Source: Lachnospiraceae bacterium (GTDB lineage Bacteria > Bacillota > Clostridia > Lachnospirales > Lachnospiraceae). Taken from it: DNA of 36,504 nucleotides. The position numbers and the translations under genes were made by a program. This document shows, one piece after another, positions 7,774 through 17,010 of this stretch. Under the pieces are notes generated by a model. It searched no databases and was not told where the DNA came from. It saw only the letters and a program-made list of their open reading frames with translations. Location: NCBI GenBank assembly GCA_017553035.1, contig JAFZNE010000129.1, forward strand, positions 1 through 36,504, in the 5' to 3' direction. Positions within the stretch are counted from its first letter, which is position 1. Each line of letters starts with the position of its first letter.

Positions 7774-9534
7774 ATGAAGCTTTTTGAAAAGATTTCAACA
7801 TACAGCGAATGCCCTTTCAGCAGGCAAGGGGATGTGATATTTGACAGTAACACGGGACTATATTGGGAATATAAATCACCTGACGACAATGCCGTTAACG
7901 CCGGCAACAAGAGGTTCACGTTCGACGGGGCGGCTTCGGTCCATGTAAAAGAACTGAATGATGCCGGATTCGGAGGATATAACGACTGGCGTGTTCCCAA
8001 CAAGGACGAGTTAAGATCGATCTTTGATTACGGAAGGGAAGAATCTGTTATAGATGATATTTTCGGATGCTGCCCGGTAGGTGATTATTGGACAAAGAAT
8101 ATTTACAAGCTTCAGCCGTATTTCTCATGGGTACTGTTCTCGGGATTCGGAAGCGGTATCGCAAAAAGAACGGATGCGCTGAATTTTGTCATTGCCGTCA
8201 GAGGCGGCAGTGACAGGAGGTTCGGAGAACCCGACGAGAGCAGGTTCACGGACAATGGCGACGGTACCGTTACCGATGCTGCGACGGGTCTGATGTGGCA
8301 GAAGGATACCAACAAGAGAATGGGTCCGAAGGATGCGGAAAGCTTCATTGCTTCAATGGATCTCGCAGGTTATACCGACTGGCGTCTTCCGAACATCAAG
8401 GAACTCAATACCATACTTAATCTCGATGAGACTAAAGATAATTGGTTCTTCAGCGTTTTCCCGATCCCCGAAAATGAGAAGATGCTGCATTACAGCGCCT
8501 GTGATCTGTTTGAAAGACATTATGCATGGGTAACGAATTTTACCTACGGCTATGACGGATACTACGGCGGACGGAGCGCTCCGTTGCTGTCAAGAGCAGT
8601 CAGATATGCCGATGCTCCGGCTGCCGAAAAGCAGTACGGCACATTTACGATCACCCATACCGGCCAGACCAGGGCGTTTGACTTAAAAGGCAGGGAAGTT
8701 GATAAAGACCGGATCTGGGGACTCGATGCACAGAGGATCTGGACTCAGCCTGACTTTGCTCTGATCGAAGGCGGAAAAGCAGTGAAAGACAATATTACCG
8801 GCCTTATCTGGGACAATGCACATGATGATCTGAAGCTGACATGGAAGGACGCGAAAGAGTACATTGCGGGCCTGAACGAAAGCGCATATCTCGGGAGAAA
8901 GGACTGGAGACTGCCCGGAAGAGAAGAGATCCGCAGCATAGTAAAATATGACGATTCACAGCCTGCAGTCGATAAGGCTCTGTTTTCGGGAACCTCAAAT
9001 GCGTATTATTGGACAGCTTACACGGACAAAGCGTTCATTGAGAATGCCTGGGGTATTTATTTCGGATACGGATGTACATTCACCGCTCCGAAAGAGAAAC
9101 CGGCACATATCAAGGCTGTGGCGGGAGCATCCGATGCATTTATGATGCCTTCTGAATTGCGTTTCGTAAAGAACGGCGACGGAACGATCACCGATAAGGT
9201 GACCGGACTCATGTGGATGGAGGAAGAAACTCCGCTGCTCACACAGAAGGAAGCCCTTATATATTGCCAGGAACTTGATCTTGCGGGACATAAGGATTGG
9301 GTAATGCCTACTCTCAAGGAACTTGCGACACTGATCAATCTGAACGAGGGTGAAGAGTGGTATTACAAGGAACTGTTCCCCAACACAAATACGAAACCTC
9401 AGGGCTTCTATCAGTCATCTACGGTATACGGCGGGACTTTCGGATGGGGAGTTAACTTCCAGTTCGGATTTGACGGTTATTATGCCGACCGCATGAGCGG
9501 AAAATATCCGTTCCGTCCGGTAAGAAGGGCCTGA
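7774..9534 (+). CDS. Protein of four tandem DUF1566 (Lcl C-terminal-like) modules
   Basis: The 586-residue protein is made almost wholly of four copies of the DUF1566 pattern, each with a (T/N)GL-x-W motif followed by DWR-x-P...EL. The copies are near residues 26-80 (NTGLYW, DWRVPNKDEL), 170-211 (ATGLMW, DWRLPNIKEL), 341-386 (ITGLIW, DWRLPGREEI) and 476-517 (VTGLMW, DWVMPTLKEL). Modules 2 and 4 also share NGDGT-(V/I)-TD. No signal peptide or membrane segment is seen, so it appears cytoplasmic, unlike many DUF1566 proteins. ATG 7774 is preferred to TTG 7765 because of the GGGAG site 9 bases upstream. The module's function is not established; it occurs in surface and ligand-binding proteins. 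It is followed by two FGE-sulfatase-type genes. Confidence 0.8.
   Translation: MKLFEKISTYSECPFSRQGDVIFDSNTGLYWEYKSPDDNAVNAGNKRFTFDGAASVHVKELNDAGFGGYNDWRVPNKDELRSIFDYGREESVIDDIFGCCPVGDYWTKNIYKLQPYFSWVLFSGFGSGIAKRTDALNFVIAVRGGSDRRFGEPDESRFTDNGDGTVTDAATGLMWQKDTNKRMGPKDAESFIASMDLAGYTDWRLPNIKELNTILNLDETKDNWFFSVFPIPENEKMLHYSACDLFERHYAWVTNFTYGYDGYYGGRSAPLLSRAVRYADAPAAEKQYGTFTITHTGQTRAFDLKGREVDKDRIWGLDAQRIWTQPDFALIEGGKAVKDNITGLIWDNAHDDLKLTWKDAKEYIAGLNESAYLGRKDWRLPGREEIRSIVKYDDSQPAVDKALFSGTSNAYYWTAYTDKAFIENAWGIYFGYGCTFTAPKEKPAHIKAVAGASDAFMMPSELRFVKNGDGTITDKVTGLMWMEEETPLLTQKEALIYCQELDLAGHKDWVMPTLKELATLINLNEGEEWYYKELFPNTNTKPQGFYQSSTVYGGTFGWGVNFQFGFDGYYADRMSGKYPFRPVRRA
7831..9531 (+). repeat. Four-fold internal repeat of DUF1566 modules
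   Basis: Four protein modules of roughly 120-140 residues recur (about residues 20-145, 157-280, 330-450 and 460-586), recognised by the paired GLxW and DWRxP motifs. They are diverged at DNA level. A spacer of about 50 residues between modules 2 and 3 separates two module pairs, suggesting a duplicated pair. Confidence 0.75.
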
Positions 9535-9591
9535 TTGGGCTGTAACGGGGCAAAATCCCGGCCGGTACCCGGTCAGCATACATACATTCAT

Positions 9592-9596
9592 GGAGG
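9592..9596 (+). promoter_or_regulatory. Ribosome binding site GGAGG deciding the FGE-like gene start
   Basis: GGAGG lies 10 bases before ATG 9607 and sets the start there. The frame extends further upstream to TTG 9535, but those codons give low-complexity residues unlike the family and would abut the preceding stop. Confidence 0.75.
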
Positions 9597-9606
9597 TAAG
9601 AACAGT

Positions 9607-11151
9607 ATGCTTGCAAATGCATATCTAAAAACAAATATTAAAGATATAACAGCCTCGGGCAGCATCAGCCTTGGTCTTTCGTGGAAAGGTTCATGGAAGA
9701 ATGATATCAACTGCGACGGAGTCTACATTTTTCTGAAATATAAACAAAAAGGCAGTTTCGGATATCATTCGGTAATGCTTGAAGAAGCTTCTTTCAAAGA
9801 ATTTGATTATTCCGATCTTACTCCCGGAAATGTAAAGATCGAAGGCGCTTCTTCCAAGGTCGGGGCATATGTTCCCGCAGAGAAACTCGGCTTCTTCGTT
9901 TATCCTCTTGAAAAAGCCGAAAAACACGATGTATGTGTGGACAGCATCACTCTGAAGGCAGACATTCCGGACGATACGGAAGATATACAGGTATTTGCGA
10001 TAGAAATGGTATATGTTCCCGAGGACAGGCATTATGTCGGCGATCCCGGAAACGGTATCAGTAAAGGCGGAACCCTGAAGAACTGTCTTTACACCTATCC
10101 CGACAAGGGCGCATATCTGATCGACTCCGAAGACGCAATAGAATTTGCTCCCGAGGAAGGTCATCTGTATTGCGATCTTGATACTCCCAACGGGCGTGAG
10201 GCCAATGACAGATTTACGATTCCTGCCGAATTCCCGAAAGGATATAAGGCTGTCTGGTATATGAAGTATTCACTTACCGAGGGACAGTTTGTCCAGTTCC
10301 TCAACTGTCTGACCCGAAGCCAGCAGCAGGCTCATTGTATGGCGGATCTGTCAAATGAAGATATAGATCATTATTTTGCGATCACCGATACCATCGAGCC
10401 GAGGGACCGCTGCGAGGTATATTGCAGCAGATTCGGAAATAAGCTGCCCGATCCGGTACGTTTCTATACCGCGGCACCCAACCGTGCAATGAATGCGATC
10501 TCATTTGCGGATACAAGCGGATTCGCATGCTTCGCCGGATTGAGACCGTTGACCGAGCTTGAGTATGAGAAGGCCTGCCGGGGCCCGCTCGAGGCGGTCA
10601 AGGAAGAATTTGCATGGGGCAGTACCAAGATCGGAAGGGTATTTCATTTTGACGGTCTTGACGGAAGCGGCTATGAGAAGCCCGTTCCGCAGAAGCCCGG
10701 CGCTGTGACCAACTGTAATTTCGGAACGGATATCGCTCCGTTCGAAAAAGATATCAAGACCGTTCCCGACAATCCCGGCTGGATCGGGCCCGTAACGGTA
10801 GGACTTTTCGAAAATTCGGCACCTGATCCCGAACTCACCGAGAGAGAGCGTACAGGTGCATCCTATTACGGGATCATGGAACTATGCGGCAATGTCTGGG
10901 AAAATATCGTAACACTCGGACGTGAAGACGGCCGTAAGTATGTTCCGAAGCACGGCAGCGGTGAACTGACAGAAGACGGTTATCACAATATGGACTGCTG
11001 GCCGGATCCGAAGACCGCGGCAGGCGCGGGAGTAAGAGGCGGTGTATTTGTAAGCCCGTCTCCCGCATATCTCCATATGGCGCTTCGTGTCTTCGGTTCA
11101 CATACCAAGAACGATAAGCGTTATCACGGTGGTATCAGAGTAGGATATTGA
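9607..11151 (+). CDS. FGE-sulfatase (SUMF1/C-type lectin fold) domain protein, cytoplasmic
   Basis: This 514-residue protein has an unrecognised beta-rich N-terminal region (1-125) and an FGE-sulfatase domain (about 130-514). Domain motifs are FAIEMVYVPEDRHYVGD at the start, a YSLTEGQFVQFLN segment, LRPLTELEYEKACRG, YGIMELCGNVWEN and the closing GGIRVGY. The paired cysteines that bind copper in true formylglycine-generating enzymes are absent from the matching C-terminal stretch (FVSPSPAYLHMALRVFGSH), so sulfatase activation is unlikely. The fold also serves as a ligand-binding scaffold and in EgtB-like enzymes. No signal peptide is present. It sits between the DUF1566 gene and a secreted FGE-domain protein, a set of three related-looking folds. 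Its partner or ligand is unknown. Confidence 0.85.
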   Translation: MLANAYLKTNIKDITASGSISLGLSWKGSWKNDINCDGVYIFLKYKQKGSFGYHSVMLEEASFKEFDYSDLTPGNVKIEGASSKVGAYVPAEKLGFFVYPLEKAEKHDVCVDSITLKADIPDDTEDIQVFAIEMVYVPEDRHYVGDPGNGISKGGTLKNCLYTYPDKGAYLIDSEDAIEFAPEEGHLYCDLDTPNGREANDRFTIPAEFPKGYKAVWYMKYSLTEGQFVQFLNCLTRSQQQAHCMADLSNEDIDHYFAITDTIEPRDRCEVYCSRFGNKLPDPVRFYTAAPNRAMNAISFADTSGFACFAGLRPLTELEYEKACRGPLEAVKEEFAWGSTKIGRVFHFDGLDGSGYEKPVPQKPGAVTNCNFGTDIAPFEKDIKTVPDNPGWIGPVTVGLFENSAPDPELTERERTGASYYGIMELCGNVWENIVTLGREDGRKYVPKHGSGELTEDGYHNMDCWPDPKTAAGAGVRGGVFVSPSPAYLHMALRVFGSHTKNDKRYHGGIRVGY

Positions 11152-11192
11152 TACGGAAGTCATTTTTGAAAATAGAATTCAGAGGTTAAGAC

Positions 11193-11285
11193 ATGAAAAA
11201 TAAAAGGGTATTCAGATCATTTCTTGCGATGTTACTGGTAGTCTCGTTTATTTTCGGTACGGTCCCGGCGAGAAAGGCATATGCC
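11193..11285 (+). other. Signal peptide
   Basis: Residues 1-31 show a basic start (MKNKRVFRS), a hydrophobic core (FLAMLLVVSFIFGTV) and a cleavage-like AYA before Asp-Pro, typical of Sec type I signal peptides. No lipobox cysteine is present. Confidence 0.85.
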
Positions 11286-14200
11286 GATCCCGCCCCGGCA
11301 GGTACGGGATCCGTTTTGGCTTATATTATTGATGGACGATTGTACGTTAAGCCTTCGGACGATTTTGTTGAGGATGATTTTACGCTGAAATGTATTCTGG
11401 ATTCCCGAGGTGTACAAAAGAAAAACAATAATTCGTATCCCAAAAGGGATACGATCCCTGTGGCTGACCAAAGCTCAGAAGAATATATGATACATGCAAC
11501 TGGAGTTGTTACCGAATTTGGTTTCAGTGAATTTGGATTGTATCACAAGGGAACGTACAAATTCGGTAACAGCACTCCGCTTTACGGCTATGACCAGATA
11601 TTTATCCGTGACGGAAAGTATGTTATTACAAACGGAAGCGCAGAGTTTCCCGTTGTTTCGGTATCCGGAACAAGAAAAGACAGTGGTCAGACGGTTTCTT
11701 CCACATATAACGATGTTCATGTATCTGCCTCGAACGAGAATGTTTCGGGATCGGAAAACTTCGGATCGGTCGATGAACTGATTTCGGGATATGATGCCGA
11801 AAGTCAGGAGGGAGAGGAAGGATCGAACGAAGAATCTCAGTCGATCTCTTTCTGTGACTATGTTTATCCGATTGTTTACAATAACAGCGTGTCGGGTGGG
11901 GCGATAACATTTACCGTCAATGGGACAGATGCTTCGATGGATCCGGAAAAATGGCCCAGAATACTGTATGACGGAGTTGATGAAGGGTCAAATATGGTGG
12001 ATGGAGTATCGGTAAAGAGCACTTATCCCAAACCCGGGAACACGAATGCTCCTGCATTCTATGACAGCGTAGACGCCATTCCCACGGAAACGACCGGAGC
12101 CAATTCGCTCGATCACATGGATAAACTGTCCCTGTATATTGACGGACAGCTTGCCGAGGTGCGTTACTGGGACCAGATAAGTAAGATATGGTACCATGAG
12201 AATACTGCACATGAGTATGTCAACATGATTTATGTGGAGGGCGATCATACATTTAAGCGCGGAGACTGGCGTGATGCGGCTCAGTGCCATTCCGTAAGTG
12301 ATAAATATGTTAACATGAAACAGCTGTGGAAGAGTATATATGATCCTCTATCAATGTATCAGCCCGCAGATGCTGCAGAGTACGGTAATCTTCCGGAAAA
12401 TATCAGGAATTATGCTGTCCTTTCGGGAGAATATATTTCTTCATTGCTTCAGGAAGCAGAAAATGAAGCAATAAAAAATATCATTGCAGGCGTTGAACCA
12501 CATACGCTCGATCCCAATACATATTACAGTAAATCGCTGTTTATTGCGGATTCTTATTTACGATACAAAGACGATAATTCGATCCCGCTTCCGTCTCTGG
12601 ATGATACGATGTGGACGTCAAATGATGATTCGAAAGATCGTTATAATGTCAAGGTTTCGGATTACTGGCTCGGAAAATACGAAGTTACGATGGAACAGTT
12701 CTATCGTTTTGTGGATGACTGCACGGTTGAGCAGGACATTCCCAACGGCTGGAGGACCGGGCAGAGTGTAGATCAGACCGGGGACGCACCGAAAGTGTAT
12801 TATCAGGTAAACGGTCAGAAATATTACCTGAATGAAGTGGCGGCTTATGCGATCGCCGACAAACATGACAAGGCGCGTGATAACGGCTGGGGTCTCGGTT
12901 CTCGTCCTGCGATCGATGTGAACTGGTATGAGGCGGTCGAATTCTGTAATTATCTGTCAAGGAAGGAGGGCTATACCCCCTGCTATACCTTCAGGAATAT
13001 TTATAACGGCACATACGGAGACGGCAAAACTACTGTTGATTTTCTGGCAAATGTCAGAGGCAGTGCCATGCAGAAGATCAAGCAGTCCAAAAAAGATATC
13101 CAGCTGGTCGAGGTTTCATGTGATTTCAGCCAAAACGGATACAGACTGCCTACCGAGAGCGAGTATGAATATGCGGCCAGAGGCGGAAAGCTGACATTTA
13201 CGGATGACGAGTCGCTATATGATGATGACGATAAGCTGGCACTGTATGCAGGCATGAATTCGTTTGATACCGATAATCTGCCGAGTTATGCATGGTGGCG
13301 TAAAGATACCGATAATCCCCAGTATAACGGTGACAGCAGTGCAAGTATTCCCAACAATAATATGGGAGCAAACGGCTATTCGTCGCCGGTCGGAAGCAGG
13401 CTGCCGAACCAGCTCGGATTGCACGATATGTCAGGCAGCGTATGGGAGGCTACGTGGGATTATTATAACCGCGGCTATTATGCGGCACAGCAGCAGCTGG
13501 GAACTACAATAGTTGACGAACGGGGTCCGCAGTATACGGTTGCGCAGATATCGGATATGTCTCCTTCAGTGGTCGTTGATGAAACGATGCGGGATCAGTG
13601 GCAATACACATATAATATTCCCGCGGTTGACGGTACGAACATCTGGGATTCGAGAGAGATCCTGGTCGCGGATAACAGAAGCGGCGCAGGTAAGCTGTCA
13701 CATACCTTAAGAGGCGGCTGCTTTACCAATCCGTACATCCTTGTTGCAACAGTTAACCGTTACGGGCCCGCACAGACATTTGTCCAGAACTGTATCAATT
13801 TTACGGATGCACGTGTGGGATTCAGACTTGCAAGGACCGCAACGGCACAGGACGAAGCTCTGAGGGTCAGCGATGCAGATACTGTCAAGGCTGAAAATGA
13901 GGTCCGCAGAAAAATACATGAAAATTCCACGCAGATAGACGGAAGCACTTATGAATACCAGGATATAGCGGATATCAGGCTCACAAAGGGAAATGCAGCC
14001 AATGAGATCAATGCGGTGGTAGCGGCTACATATTATGACGATAAGAATACTTCTTATCAGAAGGCGGTTACCCGGATCTATAATATGACGGTAACGATAG
14101 CCGACGATGGCAGCGTATCCTCGACCGCGCCTCAGCTTGAAAAAACAGCGCAGCCTCCGCAGACAAAAGAATTCCGTGCGTATCCGCAGATCAAAAAGGT

Positions 14201-15146
14201 CACATGGACTATCAAATATCTGGCCGACAGTGATACCGTAACGGAAGAAAGCGCCAGTGTTGACGAAGACATTGATTATTCGCAGAATTTTACACCGAAG
14301 AAGCTTTCGGAAATAGATGCTGCTTATACCGACGACGATTATAATGATGCCGTTATAGTTACGGAAGGGAATACTATCACCGTAACGTATACAAAGAAAC
14401 AGACACAGCCGGACAATCCCGATCCTGTGAATCCCGATCCGGTCAATCCGAATCCTGTGAATCCTGATCCGGACAATTCAAAACCGATCATTTATTATGT
14501 GCCCGATCCGTCTATAGATGATAATTCGTCGAACAGTCAAAACACGGATGATCCGGGCAAAAATACCGGAGACAGCGGCTCTTCGGAGAATATTCAGGAT
14601 CTGTCACGTACCGAAGTCACCACAAAAAAGACGGGAAGCAAAAAGATCACGACTACACGTGTATATGACAGGCTCGGGACCATACAGTCATATACGGTGG
14701 TCAAAGAGTATACCAAGACCGGAAAGACCGAAACCGAAACGGCAGAGTACAGTAACGGGAAGATCCGGTCATTCACGGTAATTGCCGAAGATAACGGAAA
14801 GATCACCAAGAAAAAGATATATACATCTGATAAGGGGATCAATCTGAGACTGAAGGAACTGTATGTTGACAAGAGCAAGGCGACAGTGGCCACATCTGTT
14901 TCGATCGACGGTAAGAAATATAAAGTTTCAACCATCCTGCCCGAAGCCTTTGATGAGAATATCAAGCTCAAGACGCTGGTCATCGACGGCTATATTTCCA
15001 AGATCAAACAGGATGCATTTGCCGGTCTGCCTGAAGGCACGGTGCTTAAGGCCAAGAACATGACCGACAAACAATTTAAGAAGATCAAAAAGAGTATCCG
15101 TGGATCGGGACTTGCCGATGATCACAAGATTGTAAAGTCTAAATGA
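11193..15146 (+). CDS. Large secreted protein: FGE-sulfatase domain, Pro/Asn repeats, leucine-rich C-terminus
   Basis: The 1317-residue product begins with a signal peptide and is likely exported. Residues about 32-480 match nothing I recognise. An FGE-sulfatase domain spans about 485-880 (YWLGKYEVTMEQFYRF, GYRLPTESEYEYAARGG, LGLHDMSGSVWEA, LRGGCF, VGFRLART). Its last part (VATVNRYGPAQTF) lacks the paired copper-binding cysteines of true FGE. A beta region near 1003-1070 (TWTIKYLADSDTV) resembles MucBP-type surface modules. Then come a Pro/Asn/Asp repeat (1073-1095), a Lys/Thr-rich region and a C-terminal stretch (about 1210-1317; TILPEAFDENIKLKTLVID) like a BspA-type leucine-rich unit. No LPxTG motif was seen, so anchoring is unclear. 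It may be a cell-surface ligand or polymer-binding protein. Confidence 0.82.
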   Translation: MKNKRVFRSFLAMLLVVSFIFGTVPARKAYADPAPAGTGSVLAYIIDGRLYVKPSDDFVEDDFTLKCILDSRGVQKKNNNSYPKRDTIPVADQSSEEYMIHATGVVTEFGFSEFGLYHKGTYKFGNSTPLYGYDQIFIRDGKYVITNGSAEFPVVSVSGTRKDSGQTVSSTYNDVHVSASNENVSGSENFGSVDELISGYDAESQEGEEGSNEESQSISFCDYVYPIVYNNSVSGGAITFTVNGTDASMDPEKWPRILYDGVDEGSNMVDGVSVKSTYPKPGNTNAPAFYDSVDAIPTETTGANSLDHMDKLSLYIDGQLAEVRYWDQISKIWYHENTAHEYVNMIYVEGDHTFKRGDWRDAAQCHSVSDKYVNMKQLWKSIYDPLSMYQPADAAEYGNLPENIRNYAVLSGEYISSLLQEAENEAIKNIIAGVEPHTLDPNTYYSKSLFIADSYLRYKDDNSIPLPSLDDTMWTSNDDSKDRYNVKVSDYWLGKYEVTMEQFYRFVDDCTVEQDIPNGWRTGQSVDQTGDAPKVYYQVNGQKYYLNEVAAYAIADKHDKARDNGWGLGSRPAIDVNWYEAVEFCNYLSRKEGYTPCYTFRNIYNGTYGDGKTTVDFLANVRGSAMQKIKQSKKDIQLVEVSCDFSQNGYRLPTESEYEYAARGGKLTFTDDESLYDDDDKLALYAGMNSFDTDNLPSYAWWRKDTDNPQYNGDSSASIPNNNMGANGYSSPVGSRLPNQLGLHDMSGSVWEATWDYYNRGYYAAQQQLGTTIVDERGPQYTVAQISDMSPSVVVDETMRDQWQYTYNIPAVDGTNIWDSREILVADNRSGAGKLSHTLRGGCFTNPYILVATVNRYGPAQTFVQNCINFTDARVGFRLARTATAQDEALRVSDADTVKAENEVRRKIHENSTQIDGSTYEYQDIADIRLTKGNAANEINAVVAATYYDDKNTSYQKAVTRIYNMTVTIADDGSVSSTAPQLEKTAQPPQTKEFRAYPQIKKVTWTIKYLADSDTVTEESASVDEDIDYSQNFTPKKLSEIDAAYTDDDYNDAVIVTEGNTITVTYTKKQTQPDNPDPVNPDPVNPNPVNPDPDNSKPIIYYVPDPSIDDNSSNSQNTDDPGKNTGDSGSSENIQDLSRTEVTTKKTGSKKITTTRVYDRLGTIQSYTVVKEYTKTGKTETETAEYSNGKIRSFTVIAEDNGKITKKKIYTSDKGINLRLKELYVDKSKATVATSVSIDGKKYKVSTILPEAFDENIKLKTLVIDGYISKIKQDAFAGLPEGTVLKAKNMTDKQFKKIKKSIRGSGLADDHKIVKSK
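14409..14478 (+). repeat. Short Pro-Asn/Asp codon repeat in the secreted protein
   Basis: About 70 bases encode near-repeats of the unit (D/N)PVNP, built from 12-base units such as GATCCTGTGAAT and GATCCGGTCAAT. It probably forms a stiff linker between the beta module and the C-terminal part, and could vary in copy number by slippage. Confidence 0.8.
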
Positions 15147-15184
15147 CCGTTACGGCATGATACGCGGAATAAAGGAGGTTTACT

Positions 15185-16915
15185 ATGTACGAAAGATCGG
15201 CAGTACTGCTTAAGAAAAAGTTCAGGTCTTATCTGTTGCCGACAATACTAATGACAATGGCTCTGTCGCTCGGTTCCATAGTTGACAGTCTGATCGTTGC
15301 CAATCTGCTGCCTACCGAGGCATTCTCGGCGGTAGGACTTTGCCAGCCGGTCGTACTGTGCTTCAATACCGTATTCAATTTCTTCGGCGTCGGAGGAGCG
15401 ATACTTGCAGCTATCCACAAAGGAAGAAAGGAGGATGACAAGGCGAACACCGTATTTACGAGCGTGATCGTGATCCTGTTATTCTTCTCCGTACTTTTTA
15501 TCATTCTTGGAACACTGCTGCGTGAACCTATCGCCAATCTGTTGTGCAAAGGCAATCTGGAAGTGGCACAGTACATAAAGGATTACTCCATCTGGCTGTT
15601 CATCGGATGTCCGTTTATCATCATGGTTTCCGGACTGATCCCCTTTGTCAGGACAGACGGCAATCCGAAACTCGCATCACGTATCATCATTGTTTCAAAC
15701 GTCGTAAACCTTATTTGCGATTATCTGATAGTAAAATATACCGGAAATATCAGCGGAGCTGCGATCTCCACCGTGATCGGATATGCAGTCGGCGGACTGT
15801 TTTTCATTCCGTATATGCGCTCGAAGAGCAGGGGACTCCACATTTCCAAACCTGCCCGCAATATCATATCATTCGGCGCGAAAATAGCGTCTTCGGGTGT
15901 TTCGAGCGGTCTGAATACCGGTCTGATGTTTTTGAAAAACCTCTGCATCAACCTGATCGTAATGGGAGTTCTCGGAGCAGTCGGAGCTGCCGCTTTCAGC
16001 GTATGTAATCAGACACTTACGCTTGCGGCGCTGTTCGTAGGCGGAACCGTTCAGACGATCCTCCCCATAATCGGAGTGCTGTATGGAGAAGAGGATAAGA
16101 CCGGTATCAAAATGACCATGAAAACCGCTTTTATGTTCGCATTTTCAGCAGCAGTCATCCTGTGCATCATTTTGGAATGCGGAGCCGGACTGATCGTCGG
16201 ATTATTTAATCTGAAAGGCGATGCGGCAGAACTGGGAACAAATGCGATCAGACTGTACAGCCTGATACTGCCTTTTTACGCATTTAACTTCATTATGATC
16301 AATTTCTACCAGACCACGCAGAAGAAGATGCTTGCAGCGTTCTTCTCGATAATGCAGGGACTGGTGCTGATCGTTCCCGCGGTATTCATACTTTCGAAGA
16401 TCGGAGACGGTTCAAAACTCTGGCTCGGATTCCTTATTGCGGAAGCCCTGACATTCGGTCTTATCTTGCTGGTTTCCAAGATCTACGGTGCGAAGCATGA
16501 TCTGCGCGGCCTGCTGCTTGAGAAAAAGTGCGACTGCAACAGGAGCATAGAGATGACTTTGAAGAATGATATAAACGATGCGGAACAGGTATCCGACAAG
16601 ATCGACAAGTTCTGCCGTGAGAACGGAGTTGCCGGTGAACGCGCGCTGAAACTGGCTATAGCGGCCGAGGAGCTGACAACGAATATTATCCGTTACGGAT
16701 ACAACAAGGATAAATTGAGCTATATCGATGTTAACGTGCGTATTGCCGGGGATGAGGTTGTACTGGGAGTGCGTGACGACGGCGTATTCTTCAACCCGAC
16801 GGAATATCATACCGAAGAAATGAGCTTTTCGGGTATCGAAACCGTGAAAAAGATCGCCAAGGAAGTCAAGTATTCACGTGTTCTCGGCTTTAATACTGTC
16901 ACTGTAAAAGTGTGA
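15185..16915 (+). CDS. MATE-family transporter fused to an RsbW-like ATPase (anti-sigma kinase) domain
   Basis: Residues 1-440 form a MATE/MatE-type multidrug or metabolite transporter with about 12 hydrophobic segments, starting LLPTILMTMALSLGSIVDSLIVANLL and containing VRTDGNPKLA. After a short Cys/Lys-rich linker (KKCDCNR), residues 452-576 are an HATPase_c_2 domain of the RsbW/SpoIIAB kind. The N-box is IAAEELTTNIIRYGY (Glu495, Glu496, Asn500) and the G1-like box is VRDDGVFFNP (Asp531, Asp532, Gly533). The G2 region, FSGIETVKKIA, is shorter than in canonical kinases. It follows an AAAGGAGGT site. The frame is continuous, so this is a real fusion rather than two adjacent genes. It could be a transporter gated by a STAS protein, or a membrane-tethered kinase; both are inference. 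Confidence 0.88.
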   Translation: MYERSAVLLKKKFRSYLLPTILMTMALSLGSIVDSLIVANLLPTEAFSAVGLCQPVVLCFNTVFNFFGVGGAILAAIHKGRKEDDKANTVFTSVIVILLFFSVLFIILGTLLREPIANLLCKGNLEVAQYIKDYSIWLFIGCPFIIMVSGLIPFVRTDGNPKLASRIIIVSNVVNLICDYLIVKYTGNISGAAISTVIGYAVGGLFFIPYMRSKSRGLHISKPARNIISFGAKIASSGVSSGLNTGLMFLKNLCINLIVMGVLGAVGAAAFSVCNQTLTLAALFVGGTVQTILPIIGVLYGEEDKTGIKMTMKTAFMFAFSAAVILCIILECGAGLIVGLFNLKGDAAELGTNAIRLYSLILPFYAFNFIMINFYQTTQKKMLAAFFSIMQGLVLIVPAVFILSKIGDGSKLWLGFLIAEALTFGLILLVSKIYGAKHDLRGLLLEKKCDCNRSIEMTLKNDINDAEQVSDKIDKFCRENGVAGERALKLAIAAEELTTNIIRYGYNKDKLSYIDVNVRIAGDEVVLGVRDDGVFFNPTEYHTEEMSFSGIETVKKIAKEVKYSRVLGFNTVTVKV

Positions 16916-17010
16916 TATCAGATGGAATGCACATTTTGCCGGAGGTTTTACCTTGGCCGGTGGAACGGTGCTCACTGTGAATAAATTGACCAATGGAGGC
17001 TTAATAGTTT

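Noticed and set aside
9607-11151. Formylglycine-generating enzyme for sulfatases
   Set aside because: The paired copper-binding cysteines are missing from the matching C-terminal region and no sulfatase gene is in view.
7774-15146. Diversity-generating retroelement with lectin-fold targets
   Set aside because: The fold families fit, but there is no reverse transcriptase, accessory gene or template/variable repeat pair visible in the window.
16939-16960. Hairpin before the ABM gene (CCGG/CCGG with AGGT/ACCT)
   Set aside because: The stem is short with a 3-base bulge and no T run, so it is not convincing as a terminator or regulator.
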